In this document: positions 45,531 to 53,962 of the stretch, one piece after another
Position numbering within the stretch: position 1 is the first letter of the stretch
Layout: each line of letters opens with the position of its first letter
Assembly: GCF_029894425.1 (NCBI RefSeq)
Contig: NZ_JARXYJ010000001.1
Span: 3,968,001-4,032,000, forward strand
Direction of reading: 5' to 3'
DNA length: 64,000 nucleotides
DNA from: Streptomyces sp. SAI-127
GTDB lineage: Bacteria > Actinomycetota > Actinomycetes > Streptomycetales > Streptomycetaceae
Translations under genes and position numbers: made by a program
Notes under the pieces: model-generated
What the model saw: only the letters and a program-made list of their open reading frames with translations
What the model was told of the DNA's origin: nothing
Databases searched by the model: none

Positions 45531-46838
45531 TCATCGGTCCGCCCGCGGAAGTGGCAAGGGCAGTTCCAGGAGTACTTCCGTGCCCTTCGCGTCCGCGCCC
45601 TCGCCGATGTGGATACGGGCGCCCACCGACTCGGCGCGTTCCACCATGCCGACCAGGCCGAAGTGGCCGGAGCGGCGGAGTGCGTCGAGGGTGGTGTCCG
45701 GGGGGAGGCCGCGGCCGTCGTCCTGGACGCTGATGCTGAGCAGTTCGTGGTCGGGGTCCACGTCCGCGGTGACGTCGATGCGTGTGGCCTCGGCGTGCCG
45801 GTGGGCGTTCTCCATCGCCTCCTCGGTGATGGTGAGGAGTTGGCGGGCCACGGGGTGCGGGACGGCGAGCGCGGGGTGCGGGTGGGTGGGGGCCCGGTAG
45901 GTCGCCTTGAGGGTCGTACGTGCGCTGAAGTTCCTTGTGCGGGCGGCCAGTTCCTCGAGTACGTCCGTGGTGGGGGCCTGGTCCCGGCGCAGATCCGTCA
46001 GGAGTTCGCGGGACTCTGTCGCCGCTCTGCGGGCCGCTCGGGCCACCAGTCCGGCCTGTCGTTCGAGCAGGGCCGGGTCCGGGGCGGGGGCGGCCGCCGA
46101 CGTCGCCAGGCCTTCCGCCGCCAGCGCCACGCCGTGGAGGGTCTTCGCCACCGAGTCGTGCATCTCCCGCGCCAGGCGGGCCCGTTCCTCGCTGATCGCC
46201 TCCGCCACCGCCAGGCGGGCCTTCATCGCGGTGAGGGCCTGGGTCGCCGTGCCGAAGCGGAGCAGGAGGTTGCGCAGGGTGGAGCCGACCGCGCCCGTGA
46301 TCACGCAGAAACCCGGGAGGAGAAGCATCTCGGCGGGAGTCGTGTTCGGGTGCGGGAGGGCTGTCTGGGCCAGGAGCAGGATCAGGGACTGCAGGGACGC
46401 GAAGACCGCGGCGCCTCGCCAGCTGTAGGCGATACCGGCGAGGAGCGGGGTGCAGACGCTGACGTAGGCGAGCGTGGTGTCGGGGCCCGCGGAGATCAGG
46501 AGGAGGCTGGCGAAGAGGGTGTCCGCGGCGAGGAGGGTGGGGTGGCGCAGGAGGAGGGGGCCGAAGCGTTCCCAGTCCCTGAAGAGGGCGTACGACACCA
46601 TGAAGGTGACGACGACCGCCGCGCCGACGAGACGGGTGCCGAGGCCGGGGTTGGCGTTGAGGAGGGCGGCGGGGGCGGCGAGGGCGATCATGGCCAGCCG
46701 GAAGCCGAAGACCTGGCGGCACATGGCCTGCAGGGCGTTGACCTGGATGTCCATTGCGGGTACGTCGGAGGGCCCGACCCGGCCTTCGGCGGCCGCGCCA
46801 CGCCCCCGCCCCGTCCTGCGCACACCCGTCATCGACAT
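45531..46838 (-). CDS. membrane sensor histidine kinase (NarL-type partner)
   Basis: 435 aa from ATG 46838. Five or so hydrophobic segments cover about 45-195 and no large external domain is seen, so it probably senses at the membrane. The HisKA_3 motif is at about 218-236, with phospho-acceptor H227 in REMHDSVAKTLHG. The HATPase domain has LTITEEAMENAHRHAEATRI, then DDGRGLPPDTTLDALRRSGH and FGLVGMVERAESVG. Partner regulator follows. It starts 11 nt after the tadC-like stop, inside the operon. Confidence 0.92.
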   Translation of the reverse strand: MSMTGVRRTGRGRGAAAEGRVGPSDVPAMDIQVNALQAMCRQVFGFRLAMIALAAPAALLNANPGLGTRLVGAAVVVTFMVSYALFRDWERFGPLLLRHPTLLAADTLFASLLLISAGPDTTLAYVSVCTPLLAGIAYSWRGAAVFASLQSLILLLAQTALPHPNTTPAEMLLLPGFCVITGAVGSTLRNLLLRFGTATQALTAMKARLAVAEAISEERARLAREMHDSVAKTLHGVALAAEGLATSAAAPAPDPALLERQAGLVARAARRAATESRELLTDLRRDQAPTTDVLEELAARTRNFSARTTLKATYRAPTHPHPALAVPHPVARQLLTITEEAMENAHRHAEATRIDVTADVDPDHELLSISVQDDGRGLPPDTTLDALRRSGHFGLVGMVERAESVGARIHIGEGADAKGTEVLLELPLPLPRADR

Positions 46839-46849
46839 CGCCCGGCCCC

Positions 46850-47740
46850 CTACTTCCCCGTGATCGTGCCGAAGTCGGTGCCCGAGCCGAGCAGCAGTCC
46901 CGCGGCCAGCAGGAGCATCGTGGCCGGGACCATGAAGGTGGTGATCATCATGGTGGCCTTGGGGACCGCGCGGGCGGCCTTGCGGCGGGCGTTCTGGGCG
47001 TCCGTACGGCGCATGTCCTTGGCCAGGGAGACCAGGGTGTCCACGATGGGCGCGCCCAACTCCTCCCCCTGCTGCAGCGCCGTCACGAACATCGCGACCT
47101 GTTCGGAGTCGTTGCGGCGGCGCAGCTCCGCGAAGGCCTGGCGGCGGCTCATGCCCAGGTCCATCTGGCGGAGTGTGATGCGCAGTTCGTCGGCCCAGGG
47201 GCCCTCGTACTTGGAGGCCACGCGGTCCAGCGCCTGGCGGAAGCCCAGGCCCGCGCTCACCACCACCGCCAGCACGTCCAGGAAGTCGGGGAGCGTGCGC
47301 TCGATGACGTCCTTCCTGACCCGGATCGCCGACCAGATGCCGACCTCCGTCCAGAACGCCCCGAAGGCCAGCAGGAGCAGGGCCACCAGGATCTGGCCGC
47401 GGAGGAGGAAGACCAGGAAACCCAGGGCGCCCAGGAAGCCGTACACCGCCCTGCGGGCCGCGTAGCGGTGGATGGTCAGGCCGCCGGGGTTGCCCGCCAG
47501 GTCGATCTTGCGGCGGTACTTGGCGACCTGCTTGGGGCCCATCAGCCGCAGGACGGCGGGGGCGTAGCGCATGCCCATGCGGTCGATGAGGGAGTCCACC
47601 GCGCCGGTGCGGGTCGATCCGACCTCCAGTGCCAGCACCAGGTCGCTCGGCAGTTTCGCCTCCGCCCGGTACATGCGGATGCCGGCGAAGACGCCCCACA
47701 CGCTCACGGCCATCAACAGGGCCAGTCCGATACCGATCAT
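46850..47740 (-). CDS. TadC-like type II/IV secretion F-domain membrane protein
   Basis: 296 aa. Hydrophobic segments are at about 2-22, 92-110, 114-134, 250-270 and 275-292. The T2SSF domain has DFLDVLAVVVSAGLGFRQAL and GMSRRQAFAELRRRNDSEQV. The N-terminal region is basic and cytosolic. It is the inner-membrane platform partner of TadB. It lies 10 nt from tadB and 11 nt from the kinase. Confidence 0.9.
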   Translation of the reverse strand: MIGIGLALLMAVSVWGVFAGIRMYRAEAKLPSDLVLALEVGSTRTGAVDSLIDRMGMRYAPAVLRLMGPKQVAKYRRKIDLAGNPGGLTIHRYAARRAVYGFLGALGFLVFLLRGQILVALLLLAFGAFWTEVGIWSAIRVRKDVIERTLPDFLDVLAVVVSAGLGFRQALDRVASKYEGPWADELRITLRQMDLGMSRRQAFAELRRRNDSEQVAMFVTALQQGEELGAPIVDTLVSLAKDMRRTDAQNARRKAARAVPKATMMITTFMVPATMLLLAAGLLLGSGTDFGTITGK

Positions 47741-47750
47741 GGCCGCCCCC

Positions 47751-48695
47751 TCAGACGTCGATCCGGGACAGGCGGCGGATCAGGATGAATCCCACCGCGT
47801 ACAGGGCGAACGCGATGATCACCGCCCCCTGGCCGAGTGGTGAGCCCGTCATGCGTTCCAGCGCGCCGTCCTTGACGCCGTTCATCAGGAACAGTGAGCC
47901 GATGCCCAGGACCGGGACCGCGTACGACGTCATGTTCACCTGGGAGAGCTGGGTGCGGACCTCGCGCCGGGTCTCCTTGCGCTCCTCCAGCGTCTCGGTC
48001 AGGTTCCGCAGGGCACTGACCACCTGGCCGCCGGCCCGGCTCGACAGCACCAGGGTCGTCACCAGGACCACCAGCTCCCGGGACGGCAGTCGCTTCGCCA
48101 TCTCGTCCAGCGCGTCCTCCATCGACACGCCCACCGCCAACTGGTTGGCCACCTTCGCCAGTTCCTCCCCCGCCGGTGCCTCCAGCTCCTCCGCCGCCAT
48201 GCCGATCGCGGTGCGCAGGGCGAGGCCCGCGTGGGTGGCGTTGGCCAGGATGCGGGCCAGTTCGGGGAGTTGGTTGATGAACTTCTCGATGCGCTTCTGC
48301 CGCTGCCAGTTGAGGAACTGCACGGCCGCCCAGACGCCCGCCAGACCGGCCAGCGGGCCGAAGAAGGGCGCCAGGGTCGCCTGGCCGATCAGCCACAGAC
48401 CTCCGACGAGCCCGACCATCGCGGCGAAGAACTCGCCCGGCGTCACGTCCAACCCGGTCGCCGCCAGCCTCAGTTCCAGCTGCCTGCCGAGCCGGGTGCG
48501 GCGCAGCCGTCGGTCCAGGTCGCGGAAGTGCCGGCGGCGGCCGGTGTACGGCACCTGGCTCGCGGCCGACAGCCGGTCGACGAGCGCCGCCCGCTGGGCC
48601 CGTCCCCTGGCGTAGAAGTGGACGCCCACGACGGCGAGCGCGCAGGTCACCAGGGTGGCGCCGATGGTGAGCGTGACTAGGGTCTGGAGGTCCAT
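47751..48695 (-). CDS. TadB-like type II/IV secretion F-domain membrane protein
   Basis: 314 aa. Hydrophobic segments at about 6-26, 90-110, 112-132, 256-276 and 285-303 surround a cytosolic T2SSF domain (QLPELARILANATHAGLALR, EELAKVANQLAVGVSMEDAL, SSRAGGQVVSALRNLTETLE). It forms the pilus assembly platform with TadC and binds the TadA ATPase. Eleven nucleotides separate it from the cpaF gene upstream. Confidence 0.92.
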   Translation of the reverse strand: MDLQTLVTLTIGATLVTCALAVVGVHFYARGRAQRAALVDRLSAASQVPYTGRRRHFRDLDRRLRRTRLGRQLELRLAATGLDVTPGEFFAAMVGLVGGLWLIGQATLAPFFGPLAGLAGVWAAVQFLNWQRQKRIEKFINQLPELARILANATHAGLALRTAIGMAAEELEAPAGEELAKVANQLAVGVSMEDALDEMAKRLPSRELVVLVTTLVLSSRAGGQVVSALRNLTETLEERKETRREVRTQLSQVNMTSYAVPVLGIGSLFLMNGVKDGALERMTGSPLGQGAVIIAFALYAVGFILIRRLSRIDV

Positions 48696-48706
48696 GGGGG
48701 TGGGTC

Positions 48707-50044
48707 CTACCTGGCTTCTCGGATGGCCAACTGGTTCGCGGACTGGGCCACGCCGAAGGCCTGGGGCGTGGGCTGGCTCGCCATGTAGAGGCGGTCGACG
48801 GTACGGCGCGGAAGCGGGAAGTACTCGAACCGGCCGTAGATCCGGCCGTCCGCCGCCATGGGCTGGGCGTCGAAGCGGGCCACCGTGGCCAGCCGGTACG
48901 GCTCGCTGCCGTGGCTGTCGAGCAGGGCGATCTCGGTGATCCGGCGGGCACCGTCGGCGAACCGGGTGAGCTGGATGATCACGTCGACCGCGCTGTTGAT
49001 CTGGTCGTGCAGCGCCTCGAAGGGGATCTCCACCTCCGACATCGAGGCCAGGGTCTTCAGCCGCATCAGCGCGTCCTCCGCGCTGTTGGCGTGGACGGTG
49101 GCGAGGGAGCCGTCGTGGCCCGTCGACATCGCCTGGAGCATGTCGAGGGACTCGCCGCCGCGGACCTCGCCGACCACGATCCGGTCGGGGCGCATGCGCA
49201 GCGAGTTGCGGACCAGGTCGCGGATGGTGACCCGGCCCTGGCCCTCCACGTTCGGCGGACGCGACTCCAGCCGGACCACGTGCCGTTGCTGGAGCTGGAG
49301 TTCGGCCGAGTCCTCGATGGTGATGATGCGGTCGCCCTCCGGGATGAGGCCGGACAGCGCGTTGAGCAGGGTCGTCTTCCCCGTGCCCGTCGCGCCGGAC
49401 ACGATGATGTTGAAGCGCGCCTGCACCAGGCCCGCCAGCAGGTACAGCATGTTCTCGTCGAGCGAGTCGAAGCCGACCAGTTCCTGCAGCGTGTAGGAGC
49501 GGGGGAAGCGGCGGATCGTGAGGATCGCGCCGGTCAGGGAGAGCGGCGGGATGATGACGTTCACCCGCTCGCCGGACGGGAGGCGCGCGTCCACCATCGG
49601 GTTCGTCTCGTCCACGCGCCGGTTGACCGTGGAGACTATTCGCTCGATGGTCTGCATCAGCTGGTCGTGGGACGGGAAGCGCAGCGGCAACTGCTCGACG
49701 CGGCCGCCGCGTTCGACGAAGATCGAGTCCGGGCCGTTGACCATGATCTCGGTGATGGAGGCGTCTTCGAGCAGCGGCTCCAGGATGCCGAGTCCCAGAG
49801 CCTCGTCGACCACCCGCCGGATGAGCTGCGAGCGTTCGACCGTCGACAGCACCGGACCCTCACGGCTGATGATGTGCCCGAGCACCCGCTCGAGGCGGGC
49901 CCGGCGCTCGGCCGCCGCCAGCGAGCTCATCTCCGCGAGGTCGATCTCCTCCAGGAGCTTGGCCCGGTAGGAGGAGACGATGTGGCCGTCCTCGCCCCGG
50001 CTGCCGTTCTCCTCGGGGGTGTTGATGCGGGACCGCAGACTCAT
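48707..50044 (-). CDS. cpaF: CpaF/TadA-type pilus assembly ATPase
   Basis: 445 aa. The N-terminal domain leads to the ATPase core. Walker A SGATGTGKTTLLN is at about 214-226, the Asp box is ITIEDSAELQLQQRHVVRLE, and Walker B is near RPDRIVVGEVRGGESLDMLQ, followed by the His box STGHDGSLATVHANSAEDAL. It powers pilin polymerisation at the membrane. It precedes tadB and follows two TadE-like genes in the same direction. Confidence 0.94.
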   Translation of the reverse strand: MSLRSRINTPEENGSRGEDGHIVSSYRAKLLEEIDLAEMSSLAAAERRARLERVLGHIISREGPVLSTVERSQLIRRVVDEALGLGILEPLLEDASITEIMVNGPDSIFVERGGRVEQLPLRFPSHDQLMQTIERIVSTVNRRVDETNPMVDARLPSGERVNVIIPPLSLTGAILTIRRFPRSYTLQELVGFDSLDENMLYLLAGLVQARFNIIVSGATGTGKTTLLNALSGLIPEGDRIITIEDSAELQLQQRHVVRLESRPPNVEGQGRVTIRDLVRNSLRMRPDRIVVGEVRGGESLDMLQAMSTGHDGSLATVHANSAEDALMRLKTLASMSEVEIPFEALHDQINSAVDVIIQLTRFADGARRITEIALLDSHGSEPYRLATVARFDAQPMAADGRIYGRFEYFPLPRRTVDRLYMASQPTPQAFGVAQSANQLAIREAR

Positions 50045-50055
50045 GAGTACCTCGT

Positions 50056-50409
50056 TCAGTGGTCGAGCGGCATGGTGGCGGTCTTGACGGCGGGATCGAA
50101 GTCCCAGCCCGGGACGATCGACGGGATCTGGACGGTGGCGGTGACGGTGACCGAGTCGCCGCCCCCGCCCTCGGCGCAGTCGACGGACAGCCAGTCGCTG
50201 ATGGCGTTCACACAGCCCTCCTGCGCGCTCCGGTCCAGCGAGGCGGCCCGCGCCCCGGCCCTGGCCGCCGTACCGGCCTGCTGGGCGGTGTAGGCGATGA
50301 GCCCGATCTGGACGCCCGCCATGGCGACGAGGATCAGGATCGGGATGAAGCCCAGGTACTCGAGGGCCACCTGGCCGCGGTCGCGCGTGCTCTTCCGGGA
50401 GTACGACAT
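50056..50409 (-). CDS. TadE-like minor pilin 1
   Basis: 117 aa from ATG 50409. The N-terminus RDRGQVALEYLGFIPIL has a cleavable leader and Glu at +5, followed by a hydrophobic helix and the Ala-rich run AGTAARAGARAASLDRS. The exported part is short and has two cysteines (EGCVNAISDW, VDCAEGG). Likely a pseudopilin cut by a Tad prepilin peptidase. One base separates it from the next TadE-like gene. Confidence 0.87.
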   Translation of the reverse strand: MSYSRKSTRDRGQVALEYLGFIPILILVAMAGVQIGLIAYTAQQAGTAARAGARAASLDRSAQEGCVNAISDWLSVDCAEGGGGDSVTVTATVQIPSIVPGWDFDPAVKTATMPLDH

Positions 50410-50410
50410 C

Positions 50411-50782
50411 TCAGTCCCTGTCCTCCTCCACGGCGCCCGCGTGTCCGTCGACCTGGAAGGGGAAGGCGATCGCGCCCGGGAAGAGGACGGGGACGTCCAG
50501 GTGGACATCGGCCGTGACGTAGCCGCCGCCGGTGGCGCAGTCCACCTGGCCGGTCCAGGCGCCGGGCAGCTTGTCCAGTCCCGCCTGCTCGCACGCGGCC
50601 TCCCGCTCCCCCGGCGGGGCCGCCGTCGCGGCCCGTACCGCCTCGTCCGCAGCATTCCCCGCGAGCGTGAACGTGTATCCCAGCAGCACGAACTGCCACA
50701 ACAACACCAGCGTGATCAGGATCAGCGGGGTCATCCCGAGGAACTCGATGGTCACCTGCCCCTCGTCCCGCCGCCCGCTCAT
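50411..50782 (-). CDS. TadE-like minor pilin 2
   Basis: 123 aa. The N-terminus DEGQVTIEFLGMTPLILITL again carries a pilin-type site with Glu at +5, then a hydrophobic helix and AADEAVRAATAAPPGEREAA. Two cysteines may pair (ACEQAGLDK, VDCATGG). Its start overlaps the CpaE-like stop (ATGA). Paralogue of the next gene. Confidence 0.87.
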   Translation of the reverse strand: MSGRRDEGQVTIEFLGMTPLILITLVLLWQFVLLGYTFTLAGNAADEAVRAATAAPPGEREAACEQAGLDKLPGAWTGQVDCATGGGYVTADVHLDVPVLFPGAIAFPFQVDGHAGAVEEDRD

Positions 50783-52029
50783 CTCCCGAGCTCCCTGCGC
50801 CGCCGGAAGGTCAGCGCGCCGCGCTCCCGGCCGCCGTTGCGATGGGAGTTCGCCTCCGAGCCCTTGACCAGGCCCAGTTCACCGGCGAGCGTCCACAGGG
50901 CCTGTTTCACCGTGCCCTTGGCGTCGAGTTCGTGGACCCGGCCCGCGTCCACCGCGCCCTGGAGCTCCTTGAAGTTCGCCGGGATCACGGTCGCCGCGAC
51001 GCCGGTGCCGGTGATCTTCTGGATGAGCGCGGGCTGGATCTCCGTGGCGCGGCTGTGCCGGTTGACGACGACGGTGGTCTCCTCGGCCTTGCGGACCTGG
51101 AGGCGGTCCCACATGCGCACGGCACGCTTGGCGCCGCGTACGGCGACCACGTCGGGCGTGGTGACCAGCAGGGCCGTGTCGGCCATCTCCACGACTGCCG
51201 CGCCGGCCCCGCTGAGCTGTGCCCCGCAGTCGACCACCACGACCTCGTAGCGGGAGCGCAGGGCGCTCACGATCTGGCGGGCGGCGCGCTCGGTGACCTC
51301 CTCGCCGCGTTCGCCCTCGCCGGGGGCGAGCAGCAGCGCGAGGCCCGTGTCGTGGGGGAAGACGGCGTCGGCGAGGACGCGCGGGGAGATGTCGGTGATG
51401 GTGGCGAGGTCGGCGACCGAGCGGCGGAACTGGACGTCCAGATAGGAGGCGACATCACCGGTCTGGAGGTCCATGTCGAGCAGGGCGGTGGTGCGGCCGG
51501 AGGCCTGGGCGGCGAGAGCGAGCTGGATGGCGGTCGTGGTGGCGCCGACACCGCCCTTCGCCCCACTGACGGTGACGACGGTGCCGCCGACGCCGGTGAA
51601 CACGTCGGTGACGGCGCCCAGGTGCCGTCGTACGCCCACCGACCACTGGGCGACCGCGTGCACCCGGGTGGCGAGCTCCTCGTAGCCGAGCGGGAGGGAG
51701 ATCAGGCCGCGGGCGCCGTAGTCCATGGCGGCCTGGAAGAGGCCGGGGCTGACGTCGGAGGTGACGAGGATGACGCCGACGGCCGGGAAGCGCAGGGCGA
51801 CCTCACGGATCAGCTCCAGGGCCGGGACGGGCCCGATCCGCTCGTGCACCACGACGACCTCGGGCAGCTCGTCGATCGACTCGGACGCCAGGCGCGCGAG
51901 GGTGTCGATGAGCTGGGTGGAGTCGGTCACCGGGACGACCGGCTCGGCGTCCGGCAGCTGGCTGAGCAGCGTGGTGAGGGAGCGGACCGCGTCCGCGTCG
52001 CCGACTGCCGGAAGGATCCTCGTGGGCAT
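50779..52029 (-). CDS. CpaE-like pilus positioning ATPase (MinD/ParA type)
   Basis: 416 aa. The N-terminal 135 residues resemble a degenerate receiver domain (PVTDSTQLIDTLARLASESI, VVHERIGPVPALELI). The MinD-like ATPase has a deviant Walker A SGAKGGVGATTTAIQLAL and switch VVDCGAQLSGAG, then TPDVVAVRGAKRAVRM. In Caulobacter CpaE localises the pilus machine. Four-base overlap with the downstream TadE-like gene. The C-terminus is basic. Confidence 0.9.
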   Translation of the reverse strand: MPTRILPAVGDADAVRSLTTLLSQLPDAEPVVPVTDSTQLIDTLARLASESIDELPEVVVVHERIGPVPALELIREVALRFPAVGVILVTSDVSPGLFQAAMDYGARGLISLPLGYEELATRVHAVAQWSVGVRRHLGAVTDVFTGVGGTVVTVSGAKGGVGATTTAIQLALAAQASGRTTALLDMDLQTGDVASYLDVQFRRSVADLATITDISPRVLADAVFPHDTGLALLLAPGEGERGEEVTERAARQIVSALRSRYEVVVVDCGAQLSGAGAAVVEMADTALLVTTPDVVAVRGAKRAVRMWDRLQVRKAEETTVVVNRHSRATEIQPALIQKITGTGVAATVIPANFKELQGAVDAGRVHELDAKGTVKQALWTLAGELGLVKGSEANSHRNGGRERGALTFRRRRELGR

Positions 52030-52038
52030 GGCGGCCTC

Positions 52039-52746
52039 TCACTTGTCCTTCGCGAGTTCGTACGTGCGCTCCTGCTCGGGCACGGTCCCGGTCTCGCCCG
52101 GCGCGACCAGGGCGAGCCGGACCCGCTTGGCGAACGACTCGGCGTACGTGATGCGCTGGGCGTCGAGGGCGGAGAGGGCGAAGGTGATGGGGCGGGCCTC
52201 GGTCGCCGCGCGGGTGCGGTCGTCGGCGTCCGGCTGGAGCGGGGTGAGGTCACCGACATCGAGGACCCGCGCGTTCGTCACGATGATCTTGGACTGGTCG
52301 GGATCACCCTCCCGCTGGCCCTCGAAGGTGGCGTACACGTTGACCGAGGAGCCCGGCGTGATCTTGCCGGCGACGCCGGTCGCCGCGTCGATCATGATGG
52401 CGACCTCCTGCTGCCCGGGCTGGAGGGCCGGCTGGTCGACGATCATGTCGCTCTGCAGCAGGGAGCCCGCTTTGAGGGTCGTGACGGCGATCTTGTCGCG
52501 GATGTCCGCGAGATCGGTGATCGCGTTCGCCGACAGCCAGCGCTCGGGCATCTCCGTCTTCTCGAACTGGTCCGCGGTGAGCTTGGTGTACGGCTGGATG
52601 TTCTTCCGAACCTCGTACGCCGTGACCTCGGGCCCGACCTTGGACTTCACGTCGTCGATGACGGAGAGCACGCCGGCGAAGGCCGCGAGGGCGCCCAGGA
52701 CCGACAGAAGCAGGAGTATCACGCCGCGGCGCTGACGGGAGTTCAT
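52039..52746 (-). CDS. CpaB-like SAF-domain pilus protein
   Basis: 235 aa from ATG 52746. A membrane anchor (VILLLLSVLGALAAFAGVLS) is followed by a SAF-type beta domain (VRKNIQPYTKLTADQFEKTE, KAGSLLQSDMIVDQPAL), then TPGSSVNVYATFEG and a second RIVTNARVLDVGDLTPL-type region. In diderms it supports the secretin; here it is probably on the outer face of the membrane. It lies 9 nt before the CpaE-like gene. Confidence 0.87.
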   Translation of the reverse strand: MNSRQRRGVILLLLSVLGALAAFAGVLSVIDDVKSKVGPEVTAYEVRKNIQPYTKLTADQFEKTEMPERWLSANAITDLADIRDKIAVTTLKAGSLLQSDMIVDQPALQPGQQEVAIMIDAATGVAGKITPGSSVNVYATFEGQREGDPDQSKIIVTNARVLDVGDLTPLQPDADDRTRAATEARPITFALSALDAQRITYAESFAKRVRLALVAPGETGTVPEQERTYELAKDK

Positions 52747-52813
52747 TGAACCGTACAACCTCGTTGGGGGGCTCGGTCGAGCGGAATCGGGGACGGGGGC
52801 GATCCGGTACGGC

Positions 52814-53707
52814 TCACCCGGCGGGCAGTTGGTGCTGTCGCTGCTGTTGCTGCTGCTGGGGAACGGGCGTCACGGGTGCGGTGGCCGAACAGAACACGCA
52901 GCGGTCACCGATGACGTCGATACCGCACCAGTGACAGATGTTCTGCCGTACCGAGGTGACCAGTTGGTAAAGGACGGACAGATCGGGCAGGAAGCTGCAG
53001 AACTCGATCAGCTTGCCGGTACCCCACCACTCGGCGGACTCGGCGGGCAGCGGGTTCTCGCGCAGCCCCTGGATCCGCCAGGACTTGGCCAGCACCCCGG
53101 AGACCCAGTCGGACTGGAGCTGACCGCGGGCTACCAGCAGTGAGGTGGCGAACTCCGGGCCGGCGAGCGTGGCGTCCGGGGCGATCCTGACGAGCTGCGG
53201 CTGGGGGTGGGCGAGCACGGCGAACTGACTGCCCGGCACCCAGGACTTGGCGTGCGACTTCAGGCCGACGGGGACCCGGTCGAGCTTGGCCACCGAGCCG
53301 AGGAGCGCGCCCGCATGGAGGTAGTGGGTGAGCAGCCGGCCCGCCGAGGCGAGGACGCCCGGGCTGAGGTCGCAGGAGGCCAGCTGTCTCAACTGGCGGG
53401 CCAGGACGGCGATCCCCAAGGGTGGCAGATCGGGCTGGAACAGGGCGATGCGGTCGCTCTCCAGGAGGGACCGCACGGTGCGCAGCCGCTGGTCCACCGC
53501 CGGAGGCACGGCACGGGAGTACACCACGATCACATGGCCGTGCTGGTCGATCAGCGTCTGGAGGGCGGCGAGCGAGTGGTCGAGCGGCTGCCGGCCGAGG
53601 CCGTCGAGCACGACGGCGGGCAGAGTCCGCTCGTCCTGTGCCGGCAGCGCCATGTCGGCACCGGTCACTGCGATGGCAGTTGGCACGCGCAGCTCCCCGT
53701 ATCCCAT
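52814..53707 (-). CDS. Tad-locus protein with C-terminal zinc ribbon
   Basis: 297 aa. No membrane segment is seen. The middle region (VYSRAVPPAVDQRLRTVRSL, FQPDLPPLGIAVLARQLRQL) is unrecognised. A zinc ribbon near the end reads ICHWCGIDVIGDRCVFCSA, with two CxxC pairs, followed by a glutamine-rich tail (PQQQQQQRQHQLPAG). It heads the pilus operon 67 nt before the CpaB-like gene, so it may be a regulatory or assembly factor. I do not recognise it beyond the ribbon. Confidence 0.75.
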   Translation of the reverse strand: MGYGELRVPTAIAVTGADMALPAQDERTLPAVVLDGLGRQPLDHSLAALQTLIDQHGHVIVVYSRAVPPAVDQRLRTVRSLLESDRIALFQPDLPPLGIAVLARQLRQLASCDLSPGVLASAGRLLTHYLHAGALLGSVAKLDRVPVGLKSHAKSWVPGSQFAVLAHPQPQLVRIAPDATLAGPEFATSLLVARGQLQSDWVSGVLAKSWRIQGLRENPLPAESAEWWGTGKLIEFCSFLPDLSVLYQLVTSVRQNICHWCGIDVIGDRCVFCSATAPVTPVPQQQQQQRQHQLPAG

Positions 53708-53926
53708 GCCCGTGGGTCCGACGGATCACTCCGGCGCACCCGGTCGACTTCACTGCGTGACTACCTGAGCACTGTAACCACGGCTCTATGGCCGGAGAAC
53801 AGCGATTCTGTGACTTCCTGGCCTGCGCGAGGGATCAAAAGCGGGCGATTACTGCCCAGATGGGGCGCACTTGCCACGTGCGCGCGCCAGAGAAAGGCCG
53901 GTTGCATACCCATCCCGGCAGCATCC

Positions 53927-53953
53927 TTGACAGCGGGATTGGTCTGGACCAAC
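53927..53953 (+). promoter_or_regulatory. chitinase promoter with DasR-type dre box
   Basis: TTGACA (53927-53932) resembles a -35. It is followed by ATTGGTCTGGACCAAC at 53938-53953, which matches the dre consensus (A-n-TGGTCTAGACCA-n-T) in all but one core base. The ATG is only 9 bp further on and has no ribosome site, so the mRNA may be nearly leaderless. Confidence 0.75.
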
Positions 53954-53962
53954 CCTGTTGTC

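Noticed and set aside
45468..47465. Long plus-strand frame opposite the kinase and tadC-like genes
   Set aside because: Antisense to well-supported two-component and Tad genes, low-complexity Arg/Glu/Gly composition.
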